Below, piece by piece: positions 36,183-44,581 of a stretch of 64,000 nt of DNA (its first letter is position 1; each line of letters begins with the position of its first letter). A program made the position numbers and the translations under genes. The notes under the pieces were generated by a model. That model was not told the origin of the DNA, did no database searches, and saw only the letters and a list, made by a program, of their open reading frames with translations. Source of the stretch: Flavobacterium piscinae (GTDB lineage Bacteria; Bacteroidota; Bacteroidia; Flavobacteriales; Flavobacteriaceae); assembly GCF_004122145.1 (NCBI RefSeq), contig NZ_SBKQ01000011.1, positions 85,894-149,893 of the forward strand. Reading direction: 5' to 3'.

Positions 36183-37904
36183 ATGACTATAACTATCCGA
36201 AAAATTGAGCACAGAGGAGCGATTCGCATCGGGATTTTTTTTGAAAAGAATTATGCGATACAGCAGCAACTAAAAGGGATTGGTGCTACATACAGCAAGA
36301 CCTTTACCTGTTGGTACATTGATTACAATAAAGCAGCGTATCAACAGCTCAAAACTTTATTTCCTGATTTACAGATCCAGCAACCGGTGGCCGGCGAAAC
36401 GAGTAGCCGTGACCTTCCACCCATAGCGACAAGCGAGATTCAGTTAGGTTTACCACCACTAAACAACCCTGAACATAAAGTGGAGCAATCACTTAAAGAA
36501 AAATTACGCCTGGAGTTGTTGACCAATATTGGAAAGTATTGGGTTTTTAAAATGCATTATCAGCAATCGATTAGCAAACAATTGTTATCGGTAAAGGGAG
36601 TTTATTGGAATGCCAATTATAAATGCTATATGGCCCTGCGGCATCCGGATGTAAAAAAATCGGTAGAACAAATTCTTGAAACCCCTCATTTTTTTGGTGA
36701 AGATTACCTCAGTAAAGAGCGAAGTTATAAAGGTGAAAAAATCATTCTGAAGCCTCATTTGGAAGATGTGGCTTGGATGGAAGTGTATGTTCCTAAATTG
36801 GTAGCCGTACATGAAAAAATCAAACGTTTTTCGATGGCTCGCTACAGCAAAATAAAAGATTGTTATTTAATTCCTGCTGCTCCGGTTGCCTATGAGAGTT
36901 TAGGTTTACAAATGGAAGTTTTGTCAATTGAAATGGTCAATGAGCTTCCGTCCAACTATCTGCAAAAGAAACATTTACCTAACCGAAAACAAATTGAGTT
37001 ACGCAATGCCAAGACGCGTATTTTTGACCAAGTTCCGGAGGTTGGAAGGCCTTTTGTGTCTAAAATGATGGATACCATTTTGGCCTTTAATTATAGCCAT
37101 AACACCTTACATTCCTACAGTAGTGCATTTATTCAGTTTTTAAAGCAGTTTGACTTTCAAGATCCGGCAACCATTGAACAAGATGCTATTGTTGGTTATT
37201 TGGCCACTTTGATGGAACGCGGATTAAGTGCCTCAAGCGGACATACGATGGTAAATAGTATTCAATTTTATTATCATCAGGTGTTAGGTAAAAAATATTA
37301 CACGTTTAAATTGCCCCGACCTAAGAAAGAGAAAAAGTTGCCAACGGTGCTCACCATGGAGGAGTGTTTGCAAGTGTTTAAGGCAGTAGACAACCCCAAA
37401 CATAAATTACTTTTATTGATTGGGTATGGAGCCGGCCTTCGCGTAAGCGAAATTGTAACCTTACAATGGACCGATATTTTGTTTGATGAACATAAAATTC
37501 ACTTAAAAAACGCCAAAGGCAAAAAAGACCGTATGGTGATGTTGCCGTACTCGATTATTCAGTCGTTACGGGTTTATAAAGAAATGTACAAAGGCAAGCA
37601 GTATGTTTTTGAAGGACAATTTGCCGGAGAGCCTTACAGCACTACGAGTGTTCAAACTGTTATGCGGCAAGCATTGGTGAAAAGCGGATTAAGCAAAAAG
37701 GCAACGGTTCATACTTTACGGCACAGTTTTGCTACCCATTTGTTGGAGAATGGCACGGACATACGCTATATTCAACAATTCTTGGGACACTCGAGTATTA
37801 AGACCACCACCATTTATACACATTTGACCAAAAGTGCGGTGGATAAAATAAAAAGCCCTTTGGATATTTTGGTGGATGAAACTAATAGGAAAAAACTTGA
37901 GTAG
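36183..37904 (+). CDS. Tyrosine recombinase with triple-repeat N-terminal extension, candidate integron-type integrase
   Basis: The protein has 573 residues, against about 300-340 for XerC/D or IntI. Catalytic residues are R420 (GYGAGLRVSEI), K445 (KNAKGKKDR), H510 and R513 (HTLRHSFATHLL), H536 (FLGHSS) and nucleophile Y545 (TIYTHL). The SAM-like core-binding domain is about 285-372. The C-terminus (VDKIKSPLDIL) recalls the RSPLD tail of integron integrases, but their extra helix between the hairpin and HxxR is not apparent. Residues 14-62, 118-165 and 197-243 are three diverged copies of a small unit (pattern ...LKxxxxxYSKxxxCWYI...) that look like DNA-binding repeats. The gene lies directly before an array of palindrome-bounded cassettes and points into it. 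Alternative: an ordinary XerD-like recombinase of a decayed element. Confidence 0.85.
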   Translation: MTITIRKIEHRGAIRIGIFFEKNYAIQQQLKGIGATYSKTFTCWYIDYNKAAYQQLKTLFPDLQIQQPVAGETSSRDLPPIATSEIQLGLPPLNNPEHKVEQSLKEKLRLELLTNIGKYWVFKMHYQQSISKQLLSVKGVYWNANYKCYMALRHPDVKKSVEQILETPHFFGEDYLSKERSYKGEKIILKPHLEDVAWMEVYVPKLVAVHEKIKRFSMARYSKIKDCYLIPAAPVAYESLGLQMEVLSIEMVNELPSNYLQKKHLPNRKQIELRNAKTRIFDQVPEVGRPFVSKMMDTILAFNYSHNTLHSYSSAFIQFLKQFDFQDPATIEQDAIVGYLATLMERGLSASSGHTMVNSIQFYYHQVLGKKYYTFKLPRPKKEKKLPTVLTMEECLQVFKAVDNPKHKLLLLIGYGAGLRVSEIVTLQWTDILFDEHKIHLKNAKGKKDRMVMLPYSIIQSLRVYKEMYKGKQYVFEGQFAGEPYSTTSVQTVMRQALVKSGLSKKATVHTLRHSFATHLLENGTDIRYIQQFLGHSSIKTTTIYTHLTKSAVDKIKSPLDILVDETNRKKLE

Positions 37905-37915
37905 TTATTTTGTGG

Positions 37916-37966
37916 TTTGAAAAAAGTTATATAAACTTGTGTATATTTACTAGTTAACAGCAATTA
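37916..37966 (+). promoter_or_regulatory. Candidate array promoter and attI-like site
   Basis: TTTG at 37916-37919 and TATATTTA at 37943-37950 resemble a Bacteroidota promoter with one mismatch. GTTAACAGC at about 37954 resembles the GTT-core right ends of the downstream sites (for example GTTAGCAG). The position between recombinase and first cassette is where an attI and a common promoter would lie. Evidence is positional and weak. Confidence 0.3.
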
Positions 37967-37972
37967 AGAAGA

Positions 37973-38707
37973 ATGAGTACAACATTTGAAGTCATACCAA
38001 TTGAAACAACCGAAATTACGTTTAGGCAAGTTGTTGAATTATCTGAAAAAAGGATAAACTCATTTTTGAAGCAAAATAATATTGACAAGGATATTTCATT
38101 GAATATTAACTTACACGAGAATTCAGAAAAGTATGTTAAAGAAATTAATCTTGATTCTGCATTTGAATGGCAAGAAGACGAATATGTTTGGTTTAAAATT
38201 GATGGAGTAGCGGGAGGAACTGATTCTTATTGTGAAGTTTTGAAAGATTTATCAGAACCAAATGATCCTTGGTGGAGGCTTGATGACTTTAAAGCAAACA
38301 ATTCAACAATTGAAGATTTTGATAGCAAAATTGAAAAAGTAAAAAATCTCAATAGATATTGGACTTTAAGAAGGTCTATGGGACAAACAGGATTAATAAA
38401 CTTATCATATGGATTAATTAGTGCTTCAATAGCTGAATTAACGAATGGATTTATCTGGACTGATGATGGAGCATGGGATTATAAGAAGTTTCCTGCCGAA
38501 CCAGTAGAATTCTATAAATGGTACTTTAATCCAGATGTAGAAGAAAATGAAGAATTTAGTGATTGGGCAAAAAGGTGTTTAAATGGAATTAAAGAAGAAA
38601 TAATAGCTGTTAACAATGGCTCAAACGCAATGGCGGATGAATCTGTAAATGATACAATAAATAATAAAACAAACTTTTGGTCTAAATTGAAAAGTTGGTG
38701 GTCGTAA
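37973..38707 (+). CDS. Unknown acidic protein (cassette 1)
   Basis: The 244-residue soluble protein belongs to no family I recognise. It has an N-terminal helix-rich part (FRQVVELSEKRINSFLKQNN) and a Trp/Asp-rich middle (WQEDEYVWFKIDG, DPWWRLDDF). A conserved-looking segment is GFIWTDDGAWDYKKFPAEPV, and the C-terminal tail is low-complexity. It reads like accessory DNA: the best-defined features are Trp and acidic clusters as in many immunity or effector-associated proteins, but no function can be claimed. It is the first gene after the recombinase and ends inside a short attC-like site. Confidence 0.6.
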   Translation: MSTTFEVIPIETTEITFRQVVELSEKRINSFLKQNNIDKDISLNINLHENSEKYVKEINLDSAFEWQEDEYVWFKIDGVAGGTDSYCEVLKDLSEPNDPWWRLDDFKANNSTIEDFDSKIEKVKNLNRYWTLRRSMGQTGLINLSYGLISASIAELTNGFIWTDDGAWDYKKFPAEPVEFYKWYFNPDVEENEEFSDWAKRCLNGIKEEIIAVNNGSNAMADESVNDTINNKTNFWSKLKSWWS

Positions 38708-38739
38708 ACCGCCACAGCGTTTAGCCGAGTCGTTAGCAG
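38701..38739. repeat. Short or truncated attC-like site at the cassette 1/2 junction
   Basis: The region reads GTAAACCGCCACAGCG, then GTTTAGCCGAGT and the right core GTTAGCAG (38732-38739). The right core is matched by CTGCTAAC at 39704-39711, the far end of the next cassette (8/8 complementary). The left half is degenerate and the site is only about 40 bp. Confidence 0.5.
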
Positions 38740-38818
38740 TCATTATGAACCAAGAAACCGTAAAAGAGGTTTTATTTTGATTGTGTTTAGAAACTTAAAT
38801 AAAAAATGACGGAAGATT

Positions 38819-39622
38819 TTAATCTTTAAACTCTAAAAGTGAGTATACTAAATTTAATTTGTCAAATGTTTTAGTATCACCAACTTTGTTTATTTCTTTT
38901 ATTAAGTTAACTATAGTTTCTTTATCTTTTACAGATAGCAAAATCTTTTCAGTATTATCGAAACTTAAAATAGAAATTAAATCTAATCTAAAAGATTCAA
39001 TACTATTATTCATAAATGCAAGCAAATTTTCTGATAGGTTACTGCCAATTCTTCTATAATAAAGAATACATTTAGCACTGAAACGATAGCTATATAAACT
39101 ATAAAAAATATAACCATTTAAATTTTGGTTACTTAAAGCTTGTTTTGCCTCATTTTGTTTCAGTGTGACTAATTCATAATCAAAATCATTTTTTAAATCA
39201 TAAATTGTATGTTCTATATTTTTATAATTGGTTTCGTAATTGGTTGTTATGCTATTGATTGTCTCGATAAAAGCATCAATTCTACTATTGACAGTATGAA
39301 TGCTACTTTCAAAGGATGTATTGATAATTTTGACTCTATCATCGAAAAGCTTGAACGAGAGAAAGCCCGCAAAAACAAGACTAAAACCAATAACACTTAA
39401 AATTAAAGTTGTATCTTTTTCTTGCTGTCGGATATACATTTCTTCTTTAAACTGACGTTCTTTTATCTGAGCATCTGTAAGAGGTAAATTTGATTTAAGT
39501 CTTACATTTGCTTCCTTTAGAGTTTCGTATTTATGTTCAAGATTGCTAACTCGATAATACATGAAAAGCAGTAACAAAGAAAAAGCTATTGTAAGTGAAA
39601 CAGTGTAAAAAGTATCTTTCAT
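38819..39622 (-). CDS. Two-helix membrane protein with coiled coil (cassette 2), unknown function
   Basis: The 267-residue protein has hydrophobic segments at about 4-23 and 72-94 (LILSVIGFSLVFAGFLSFKL). A long coiled-coil region follows (about 100-170, ESSIHTVNSRIDAFIETINS), then a helical soluble domain. I know no family. It is encoded against the direction of the array, so it must have its own promoter rather than relying on a shared upstream one. It is bounded by the complementary ends GTTAGCAG (38732) and CTGCTAAC (39704), which mark it as one cassette. Confidence 0.65.
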   Translation of the reverse strand: MKDTFYTVSLTIAFSLLLLFMYYRVSNLEHKYETLKEANVRLKSNLPLTDAQIKERQFKEEMYIRQQEKDTTLILSVIGFSLVFAGFLSFKLFDDRVKIINTSFESSIHTVNSRIDAFIETINSITTNYETNYKNIEHTIYDLKNDFDYELVTLKQNEAKQALSNQNLNGYIFYSLYSYRFSAKCILYYRRIGSNLSENLLAFMNNSIESFRLDLISILSFDNTEKILLSVKDKETIVNLIKEINKVGDTKTFDKLNLVYSLLEFKD

Positions 39623-39703
39623 AAAAACGTGAAGTTAGAAAAACGAAAATAAGAAATATTTTAATAATTTAGCGAGAAGAACGACAAATCAAAAAAATAA
39701 CGC

Positions 39704-39843
39704 CTGCTAACAGCGGTTTTGCAAGATGGCAAAGTTCAGGATTTATCCGAAAGGAAAGTGAATAAACAAAATTAATTATTAATCGGTAAACGCTTGGTGT
39801 TCAATTATTTGCCACCTCGCAAAGCCACAAAACGTTGGCAGTA
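39704..39843. repeat. attC-like site of cassette 2 (140 bp imperfect palindrome)
   Basis: The left arm CTGCTAACAGCGG + TTTTGCAAGATGGCAAA pairs with the right arm TTTGCCACCTCGCAAAGCC + ACAAAACGTTGGCAG, with few mismatches and a variable centre. The right core GTTGGCAGTA (39834-39843) is complementary to TACTGCCAAC at 41229-41238, the other end of cassette 3. Confidence 0.8.
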
Positions 39844-39886
39844 ATGTTATTTAGCAACGTAGAAAAAAAATCTTAAAAATATTTTA

Positions 39887-41224
39887 ATGGATAAAAATAC
39901 AATCATCAGAATATTAGTCGAAAAACTTGAAAATGAAATTAGAAATTCATTAAAAGAAAATCTTCATAAAAACCCAATGGCTGGAACACCTTTAGAAGGT
40001 ATGTTTCTTTTACAAATTATTAATGAAGAGTGTGAAAATTACAGAAATTTTCTTTCTCAAAGTCAAGACAAAATCAATGTAACTCAAAATGAAATTGACA
40101 TTATAATTTCAACAGCATCTAAAAATATAAGTAGACAAGTTTTTGACAATATGGATGATGAAGATGATGATAATGACTTTCAAAATTTTAATTTTCAAGA
40201 TGATGATTTTGAAGATGATGAAAATGAAAACATTGAAAATGAAAAATTTATAATTAGTTCATTATTTTACAAGTTTTGTTTTTCTGATGAAGTAGCAGCA
40301 TTATTTCTTAATGATGACTCACACAGCGAGGAAATTGCTCAAAATATTAAAAACACTACTAATTTAAGTGATTCCGCATCATTCTTAATGTTCAAAGCAT
40401 TTTTAAGACGAAATAACATTCAAATTAACCAAATTGATGATGACAGGTTTGAATATAACAATTTCGAATTTGATTTTAATTTGACAAGAAGAAAAATTGA
40501 AAATTCTAACAATTATTTTGAAATCCTATCAAATAATATTGAAAATGTTAAAAATGAAGATGGTATTGAATTAGCTGTTGCAAATAATTTTGTTATTTAT
40601 ATAGAAAATAATAAACCTAAAATATTATGTAGTGTTATAAATGACCCTTACATTAACAAATATTCAATAAGAAGAGTTCAAACTAATGGAATAAGTTCAA
40701 GCATTGGATTTATTACAGATAACAAAATATCAACTATTTGCGAAAAAATTAAGGAAATTATTCCAAAAAAAGAAATAGTAAAATCTGTAAACAGTAATCC
40801 AAAACTTAACGAACAATTTAAAAATTACAAAGAAGGTTTAATGTCGCTAATAGGAGATAAAAATCCGGCTAAAGGTTCAGATGATAATAAAACAATTTCA
40901 TTTTATCTTGGTTTAGCAAATAAAAATAAAGCTTTTGACTTTTATGAGTTGGTTCGTACTAACAACAATGGAGCCTATTTCAGAATTCATACTATGAACG
41001 GCTTTTCAACTATAGCAGAAACTACTTCTGAAGTTATTTACAATGATTTATCAAAAACGGAATGGTTTGATTTAATCTATAAAACTTCAATGAAACATTT
41101 TTTCAAAGAAGAAGTAAAACTTTTCAAGTCTGGTTATGTAAAACAAAAATCTGGTGGTTGCCTTGGAATGATTATTGGTTTAAGTTTTATTTTGTATTTT
41201 ACTTTTAATATTTTAACCGAATAA
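39887..41224 (+). CDS. Unknown protein with acidic linker and C-terminal membrane anchor (cassette 3)
   Basis: The 445-residue protein has a helical N-terminal domain (about 1-85) and an Asp/Glu/Asn-rich linker (about 86-125, DDEDDDNDF...). The large central domain contains LAVANNFVIYIENNKPKILC and SIRRVQTNGISSSIGFITDN. The C-terminus is one hydrophobic helix (GGCLGMIIGLSFILYFTFNI). It has no signal peptide. I do not recognise the family. The gene fills cassette 3, bounded by GTTGGCAGTA and TACTGCCAAC (10/10 complementary). The AT content is very high relative to core genes, consistent with acquisition. Confidence 0.65.
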   Translation: MDKNTIIRILVEKLENEIRNSLKENLHKNPMAGTPLEGMFLLQIINEECENYRNFLSQSQDKINVTQNEIDIIISTASKNISRQVFDNMDDEDDDNDFQNFNFQDDDFEDDENENIENEKFIISSLFYKFCFSDEVAALFLNDDSHSEEIAQNIKNTTNLSDSASFLMFKAFLRRNNIQINQIDDDRFEYNNFEFDFNLTRRKIENSNNYFEILSNNIENVKNEDGIELAVANNFVIYIENNKPKILCSVINDPYINKYSIRRVQTNGISSSIGFITDNKISTICEKIKEIIPKKEIVKSVNSNPKLNEQFKNYKEGLMSLIGDKNPAKGSDDNKTISFYLGLANKNKAFDFYELVRTNNNGAYFRIHTMNGFSTIAETTSEVIYNDLSKTEWFDLIYKTSMKHFFKEEVKLFKSGYVKQKSGGCLGMIIGLSFILYFTFNILTE

Positions 41225-41228
41225 ACAC

Positions 41229-41367
41229 TACTGCCAACACAGGTTTTGCAAGATTGCGGGTTTTGGGCTTAATTTAAAGTTGGTTTTGTATCTTTGAGTT
41301 CAGTGTTTAACCGAAAGTTATGGCTTATTTAGTCCGCAACCTCGCAAAGCCTGGGAACGTTACCTGC
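41229..41367. repeat. attC-like site of cassette 3
   Basis: TACTGCCAAC and CAGGTTTTGCAAGATTGCGG on the left pair with CCGCAACCTCGCAAAGCCTG and GGAACGTTACC on the right. The outer right core GTTACCTGC (41359-41367) does not match the left end of this site. Instead it is the exact complement of GCAGGTAAC at 41886-41894, the far end of cassette 4. Confidence 0.8.
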
Positions 41368-41396
41368 AAGCTAAAAAATAATAAAACTTAAAAAAA

Positions 41397-41834
41397 ATGA
41401 CAGAACAAAACATTGAATTATTTAAACAAGTAATTGAACAACACATTCCAATTCATAAATTTTTAGGACTAAAATTATTAGTTCTTGAAAAAGGATTTGT
41501 AAAGGTTAGTGTTCCATTCAGAGACGAAGTAGTCGGAGATTTTAGAAGAAATAGATGGCACGGAGGAATTATTGCAACAATAATGGATTCTGTTGGAGGA
41601 ATTGTGGGCGGAACTCACTTTAAATCTTTTGAGGATAAGTTATCTACAATTGATATAAGAGTTGATTATTTGAAAGGAGCGGAAGCATCATCAATAATTG
41701 TAGAAGGCAAAATTGTTAGATTTGGAAATAGAATACTTGTAACGAAAATGAAAGCCTTCCAAAATGATGAACTAATTGCAGAAGGTAAAGGTGTTTATAA
41801 TTTTTTTCCAAAAGATAATCCGACAGAAAAGTAA
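41397..41834 (+). CDS. PaaI-family hotdog thioesterase (cassette 4)
   Basis: The 145-residue hotdog protein has the signature RWHGGIIATIMDSVGGIVGG, with HGG and the acid on the central helix as in PaaI/YbgC-like acyl-CoA thioesterases. The upstream FLGLKLLVLEKGFVKVSVPF and the downstream TIDIRVDYLKGAEASSIIVE complete the fold. It probably hydrolyses an acyl- or aryl-CoA. It is the only cassette gene here with a clear metabolic enzyme fold apart from the VOC and GNAT proteins. The cassette ends GTTACCTGC...GCAGGTAAC are perfectly complementary; an IS interrupts the site behind it. Confidence 0.85.
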   Translation: MTEQNIELFKQVIEQHIPIHKFLGLKLLVLEKGFVKVSVPFRDEVVGDFRRNRWHGGIIATIMDSVGGIVGGTHFKSFEDKLSTIDIRVDYLKGAEASSIIVEGKIVRFGNRILVTKMKAFQNDELIAEGKGVYNFFPKDNPTEK

Positions 41835-41898
41835 AAATGTTTTCTAAAATAAAAAAGGAAATATATACTGAAATAAAAATAGCCAGCAGGTAACAGCG

Positions 41899-43650
41899 GT
41901 AACTGTTGCACAACCCTTTCAAAAAAATAAATTTTCAAAATAATTATAAAAAACGACCTCGTTTGTCCCGAAATTTCGGGATTTTAAGCGAGGTTTGTTT
42001 TTGGGTGGAAGCTGATGTTTTTAAAAATTAGTTGTCTTAAAAAGGTGCTTTTTAGTTTGAAAAGAAAGGTTTTTAAACAAGTGTTCACCTCCCTTAGCTT
42101 TATCGATACCACTTGGGCTTGGCTTTTTGGTTTTCTGACCATAAACTTGAGGTATTTCTTCAGGTTGTACGTCATAGCGGCCATCAATACATGCTTGTTG
42201 GCTTGTTGTATTCCTCGGGTATTGACACGTTTCATGTTGAGAAAGTTAATCAGCGTTCCCAAAACGGGTTCAACGGTTTTACTTCGCACTTTGACCATTC
42301 GTTTGGCATACTCGGGGTTTTGAGTGAGCTTTTGGTGCATCTTGTCATAAAGCTCTTTGTGGATGCTATCGTCTATTTTCTTGAAATTGGTTTTCATTCC
42401 ACAACATTGCTCTCGAAGAGGACACTTCTTACAATCACTTTCACTACTGCGGTAGCTGCGTTTGGTATAACCTTTTGGGTCTGTTTTTTCACCTTTGAAA
42501 AGCAGCTTGGCTTGGTTGCCGCCTTCTTTGGTACATTGATAATAGTTTTCTGCTTTGTTGTAAACAAAACCTTCCCGCTCAGGAACGTATTGTCCGAAGT
42601 TAGGCATCCAAGCATTGATATGGTTATCATTTAGGTATTTTAAAGCTTCACCACTGCTATAACCGGCATCGGCTAAAACTTCGCCCAGTTCAAGGTTGTT
42701 TTCTTCTAAATTCTCTTTGGTGAGTTCCACTATCTGTTCCAGACACTGACTGTCGCGTTTGTCGGCAAAGTCGGCACAGGCTCCGGTGATGACATGGTTG
42801 GCATCATCTACGGCGAGTTGTCCAAAGTAATTGAGTTGGCGTGCCTTGCCGGGTTTTACACTCACTCGGGCATCGGGGTCGGTGGGGCTGTAATGTGTGT
42901 GATTAGATAAGTATTTGGGGCGAATTAAGTTGCCGTTTTCGTCTTTTCTGTCGCCTTTGGTACTTCCCTTTGGTTGGCCTTTATAGGTTTCTGTTTTCCA
43001 ATCATGGTGTTGGTCTACGAGCTTTTTACGTGTTTGGCTAACTTTGTATTCGCTGTTATCATTGAGCTCCTGAGCATAATAATCAACATCGGCTAACACT
43101 TCTTTTTCTACTAAGCTATCCATGGAAGCATTGGCTTTGATAAAAGCACTGTCCACCGCTTGGCGTTTGCCACGCACCATTCCTTTTTCTACACAAAGCG
43201 AAAGTACTTTTTTAAAGAGTTCCATAAATACTTCTTCTCCATACAATTGACGGGTTCGGCTGATGGTGCTGTGCCAAGGTAACGCTTCATCAATATCATA
43301 CCGAATAAACAACCGAACGTCTAAACAATTAGAACAATATTCAATGAGTTTTCGATCGGAATTGATGTTGTTCAAATAACCAACCAAACAAATTTTGAAG
43401 AATACAACAGGGTCAATGCTCTCTTGTCCTTCGTCTCCATAATAGTCTTGTGTAGCTTTGTATAAAAACCGAAAGTCAATGGCTTTATCCAACAATCGGT
43501 AGAAATTATGCTCCGGAATCAAGTCCTGTAAATGAACTTGGTAGAGCATTTTTGGGGTGAGTTCTTTTTTTCCTTGCATGACTAAAATTACAAAAAGTGA
43601 ATCTTTTTTGCAAGATTTTTTTGGTATATTTGGGGAGTTGTGCAACAAGC
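41899..43650 (-). mobile_element. IS1182-like insertion sequence, copy 1 (intact)
   Basis: The 1,752-bp element is flanked by the direct repeat ACAGCG (41893-41898 and 43651-43656). The ends are imperfect inverted repeats sharing TGTTGCACAAC followed by a short C-rich stretch. It carries one transposase gene on the minus strand. The left end has a double dyad (GACCTCG/CGAGGT around CCCGAAATTTCGGG) that can terminate the transposase transcript. It is inserted just inside the left arm of an attC-like site. Confidence 0.88.
41984..43579 (-). CDS. IS1182-family DDE transposase, copy 1
   Basis: The product is 531 residues from ATG 43579 (MQGKKELTPKMLYQVHLQDL). The frame extends 23 codons further, but that part lies over the promoter and IS end. 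The N-terminal DUF772-like region (DYYGDEGQESIDPVVFFKIC) precedes the DDE domain: AVDSAFIKANASMD (first Asp), LGEVLADAGYSSGEAL (second Asp) and RSKTVEPVLGTLINFLNMKR (Glu). A Cys cluster (CKKCPLREQCCG) lies between the second Asp and the Glu. It catalyses cut-and-paste or copy transposition of its IS. A minus-strand promoter TTG-N20-TAATTTTA lies just upstream. Confidence 0.93.
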   Translation of the reverse strand: MQGKKELTPKMLYQVHLQDLIPEHNFYRLLDKAIDFRFLYKATQDYYGDEGQESIDPVVFFKICLVGYLNNINSDRKLIEYCSNCLDVRLFIRYDIDEALPWHSTISRTRQLYGEEVFMELFKKVLSLCVEKGMVRGKRQAVDSAFIKANASMDSLVEKEVLADVDYYAQELNDNSEYKVSQTRKKLVDQHHDWKTETYKGQPKGSTKGDRKDENGNLIRPKYLSNHTHYSPTDPDARVSVKPGKARQLNYFGQLAVDDANHVITGACADFADKRDSQCLEQIVELTKENLEENNLELGEVLADAGYSSGEALKYLNDNHINAWMPNFGQYVPEREGFVYNKAENYYQCTKEGGNQAKLLFKGEKTDPKGYTKRSYRSSESDCKKCPLREQCCGMKTNFKKIDDSIHKELYDKMHQKLTQNPEYAKRMVKVRSKTVEPVLGTLINFLNMKRVNTRGIQQANKHVLMAAMTYNLKKYLKFMVRKPKSQAQVVSIKLREVNTCLKTFLFKLKSTFLRQLIFKNISFHPKTNLA

Positions 43651-43790
43651 ACAGCGTGTATAAGAAATAGCGGTTTTAGTGCTAAATCAAAGGTCAGCAC
43701 ATATAATAAAAGTCAGTACCAAACTGAAAGTGAAATGCTTTTTAATCCGCTACTTCTCATACACGCAAAACGTTGTGCAACAGCTTAACA

Positions 43791-43836
43791 GAACAGACGC
43801 TGAAAAACACAATGTTTAGAAAATAACTAAATAGAA
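43791..43836 (+). promoter_or_regulatory. Conserved cassette leader with micro-ORF MFRK
   Basis: CAGACGCTGAAAAACAC and ATGTTTAGAAA here recur almost unchanged at 45919-45950 after the next cassette boundary. In both places a five- or six-codon frame (MFRK or MFRNN) precedes the first cassette gene. It could be a shared translation leader. Confidence 0.35.
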
Positions 43837-44115
43837 ATGATAGATGAAACCAATAAAGTCATATCAGACAAACAAAGAAATGAAGAAATAATAAAAAACA
43901 AAGAGATTGGAATCACCCTAACTTATCACAACAGAAGAGAACATTACTCAAAAATATTAGGAAGTAAACAAGTATTTGCAATTGTCATAACTTATCATTA
44001 TGATATAAATAAAGAATTTAAAACTTTATGGACAACACCTGAAAAGTTTGCAGAAGTTATGGAAAAATATAGAGAAGAACTTAAAGTGTATGACAGACCA
44101 ACTTATGTTCCTTAA
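43837..44115 (+). CDS. Unknown 92-residue protein (cassette 5, gene 1)
   Basis: The product is a small charged soluble protein. Its helical N-terminus (ISDKQRNEEIIKNKEIGITL) is followed by HYSKILGSKQVFAIVITYHY and a helix KFAEVMEKYREELKVYD. No family is recognised. The start ATG 43837 follows a conserved leader after the cassette boundary. Its end overlaps the convergent gene at 44081 by 35 bp. Confidence 0.5.
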   Translation: MIDETNKVISDKQRNEEIIKNKEIGITLTYHNRREHYSKILGSKQVFAIVITYHYDINKEFKTLWTTPEKFAEVMEKYREELKVYDRPTYVP

Positions 44116-44512
44116 TTTGCTCGGTGGTTATTTTTGTTAAGATGTTATTTTCATCTTGTAAATCATAAAAAGTATCTCCTGAATCAACGATTGTGTAAGT
44201 TATAGATTTTGCAATAAAAGGTATAGTAGGGAAGTTTGGTTTATTTTTGTTGTTGTTGTTCATAATTAAAGGTTCATCAAAATCATATTCCTCTAAATTA
44301 AAAACTATGTTTGAAAAAGATATTATTTCATTAAAACCTTTATTTTTTAAATTTTCTAAAGTTAGTATAGTTTCATAGCTTTTAATAAAGAAAAAGGTCT
44401 CTCCTTTCATGTAGTTATTATAAAAATCACTTTTTAAAGTATTATAAGTTTTAATATTAAAGTCTGAAAATAAACTCAACTTTAAATCCTTAGTAAAATA
44501 TATTTTTTTCAT
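44081..44512 (-). CDS. Unknown 143-residue protein (cassette 5, gene 2)
   Basis: The soluble, Asn/Lys/Ile-rich protein starts MKKIYFTKDLKLSLFSDFNI. It contains KGETFFFIKSYETILTLENL and a C-terminal DSGDTFYDLQDENNILTKIT. No family is recognised. It is encoded against the array and convergent with the 43837 gene, while the divergent gene at 44582 lies 69 bp away. The divergent gap contains TATATTTG-like sequence (about 44552-44560). Confidence 0.5.
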   Translation of the reverse strand: MKKIYFTKDLKLSLFSDFNIKTYNTLKSDFYNNYMKGETFFFIKSYETILTLENLKNKGFNEIISFSNIVFNLEEYDFDEPLIMNNNNKNKPNFPTIPFIAKSITYTIVDSGDTFYDLQDENNILTKITTEQIKEHKLVCHTL

Positions 44513-44581
44513 GTCAAAAGTAAATTTAGAGTTTCAAAAATAATAAAATACATCTATATTTGAGATATTAAAAAATAAATT

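Larger units (their letters stand above)
41886..43780. repeat. attC-like site of cassette 4, split by IS copy 1
   Basis: Left end GCAGGTAACAGCG (41886-41898) and, after the IS, TGTATAAGAAATAGCGG pair with CCGCTACTTCTCATACACGC + AAAACGTTGTGCAA on the right. Taking out 41899-43656 restores a continuous palindrome. The right core GTTGTGCAA (43772-43780) matches TTGCACAAC at 45768-45776. Confidence 0.75.

Noticed and set aside
36183..37904. Prophage integrase
   Set aside because: No phage structural, replication or lysis gene is visible on either side; the downstream genes are bounded by palindromic sites instead.
42113..42634. Plus-strand frames of up to 173 codons inside the IS elements
   Set aside because: They are antisense shadows of the transposase gene and recur in each copy only because the copies are homologous.
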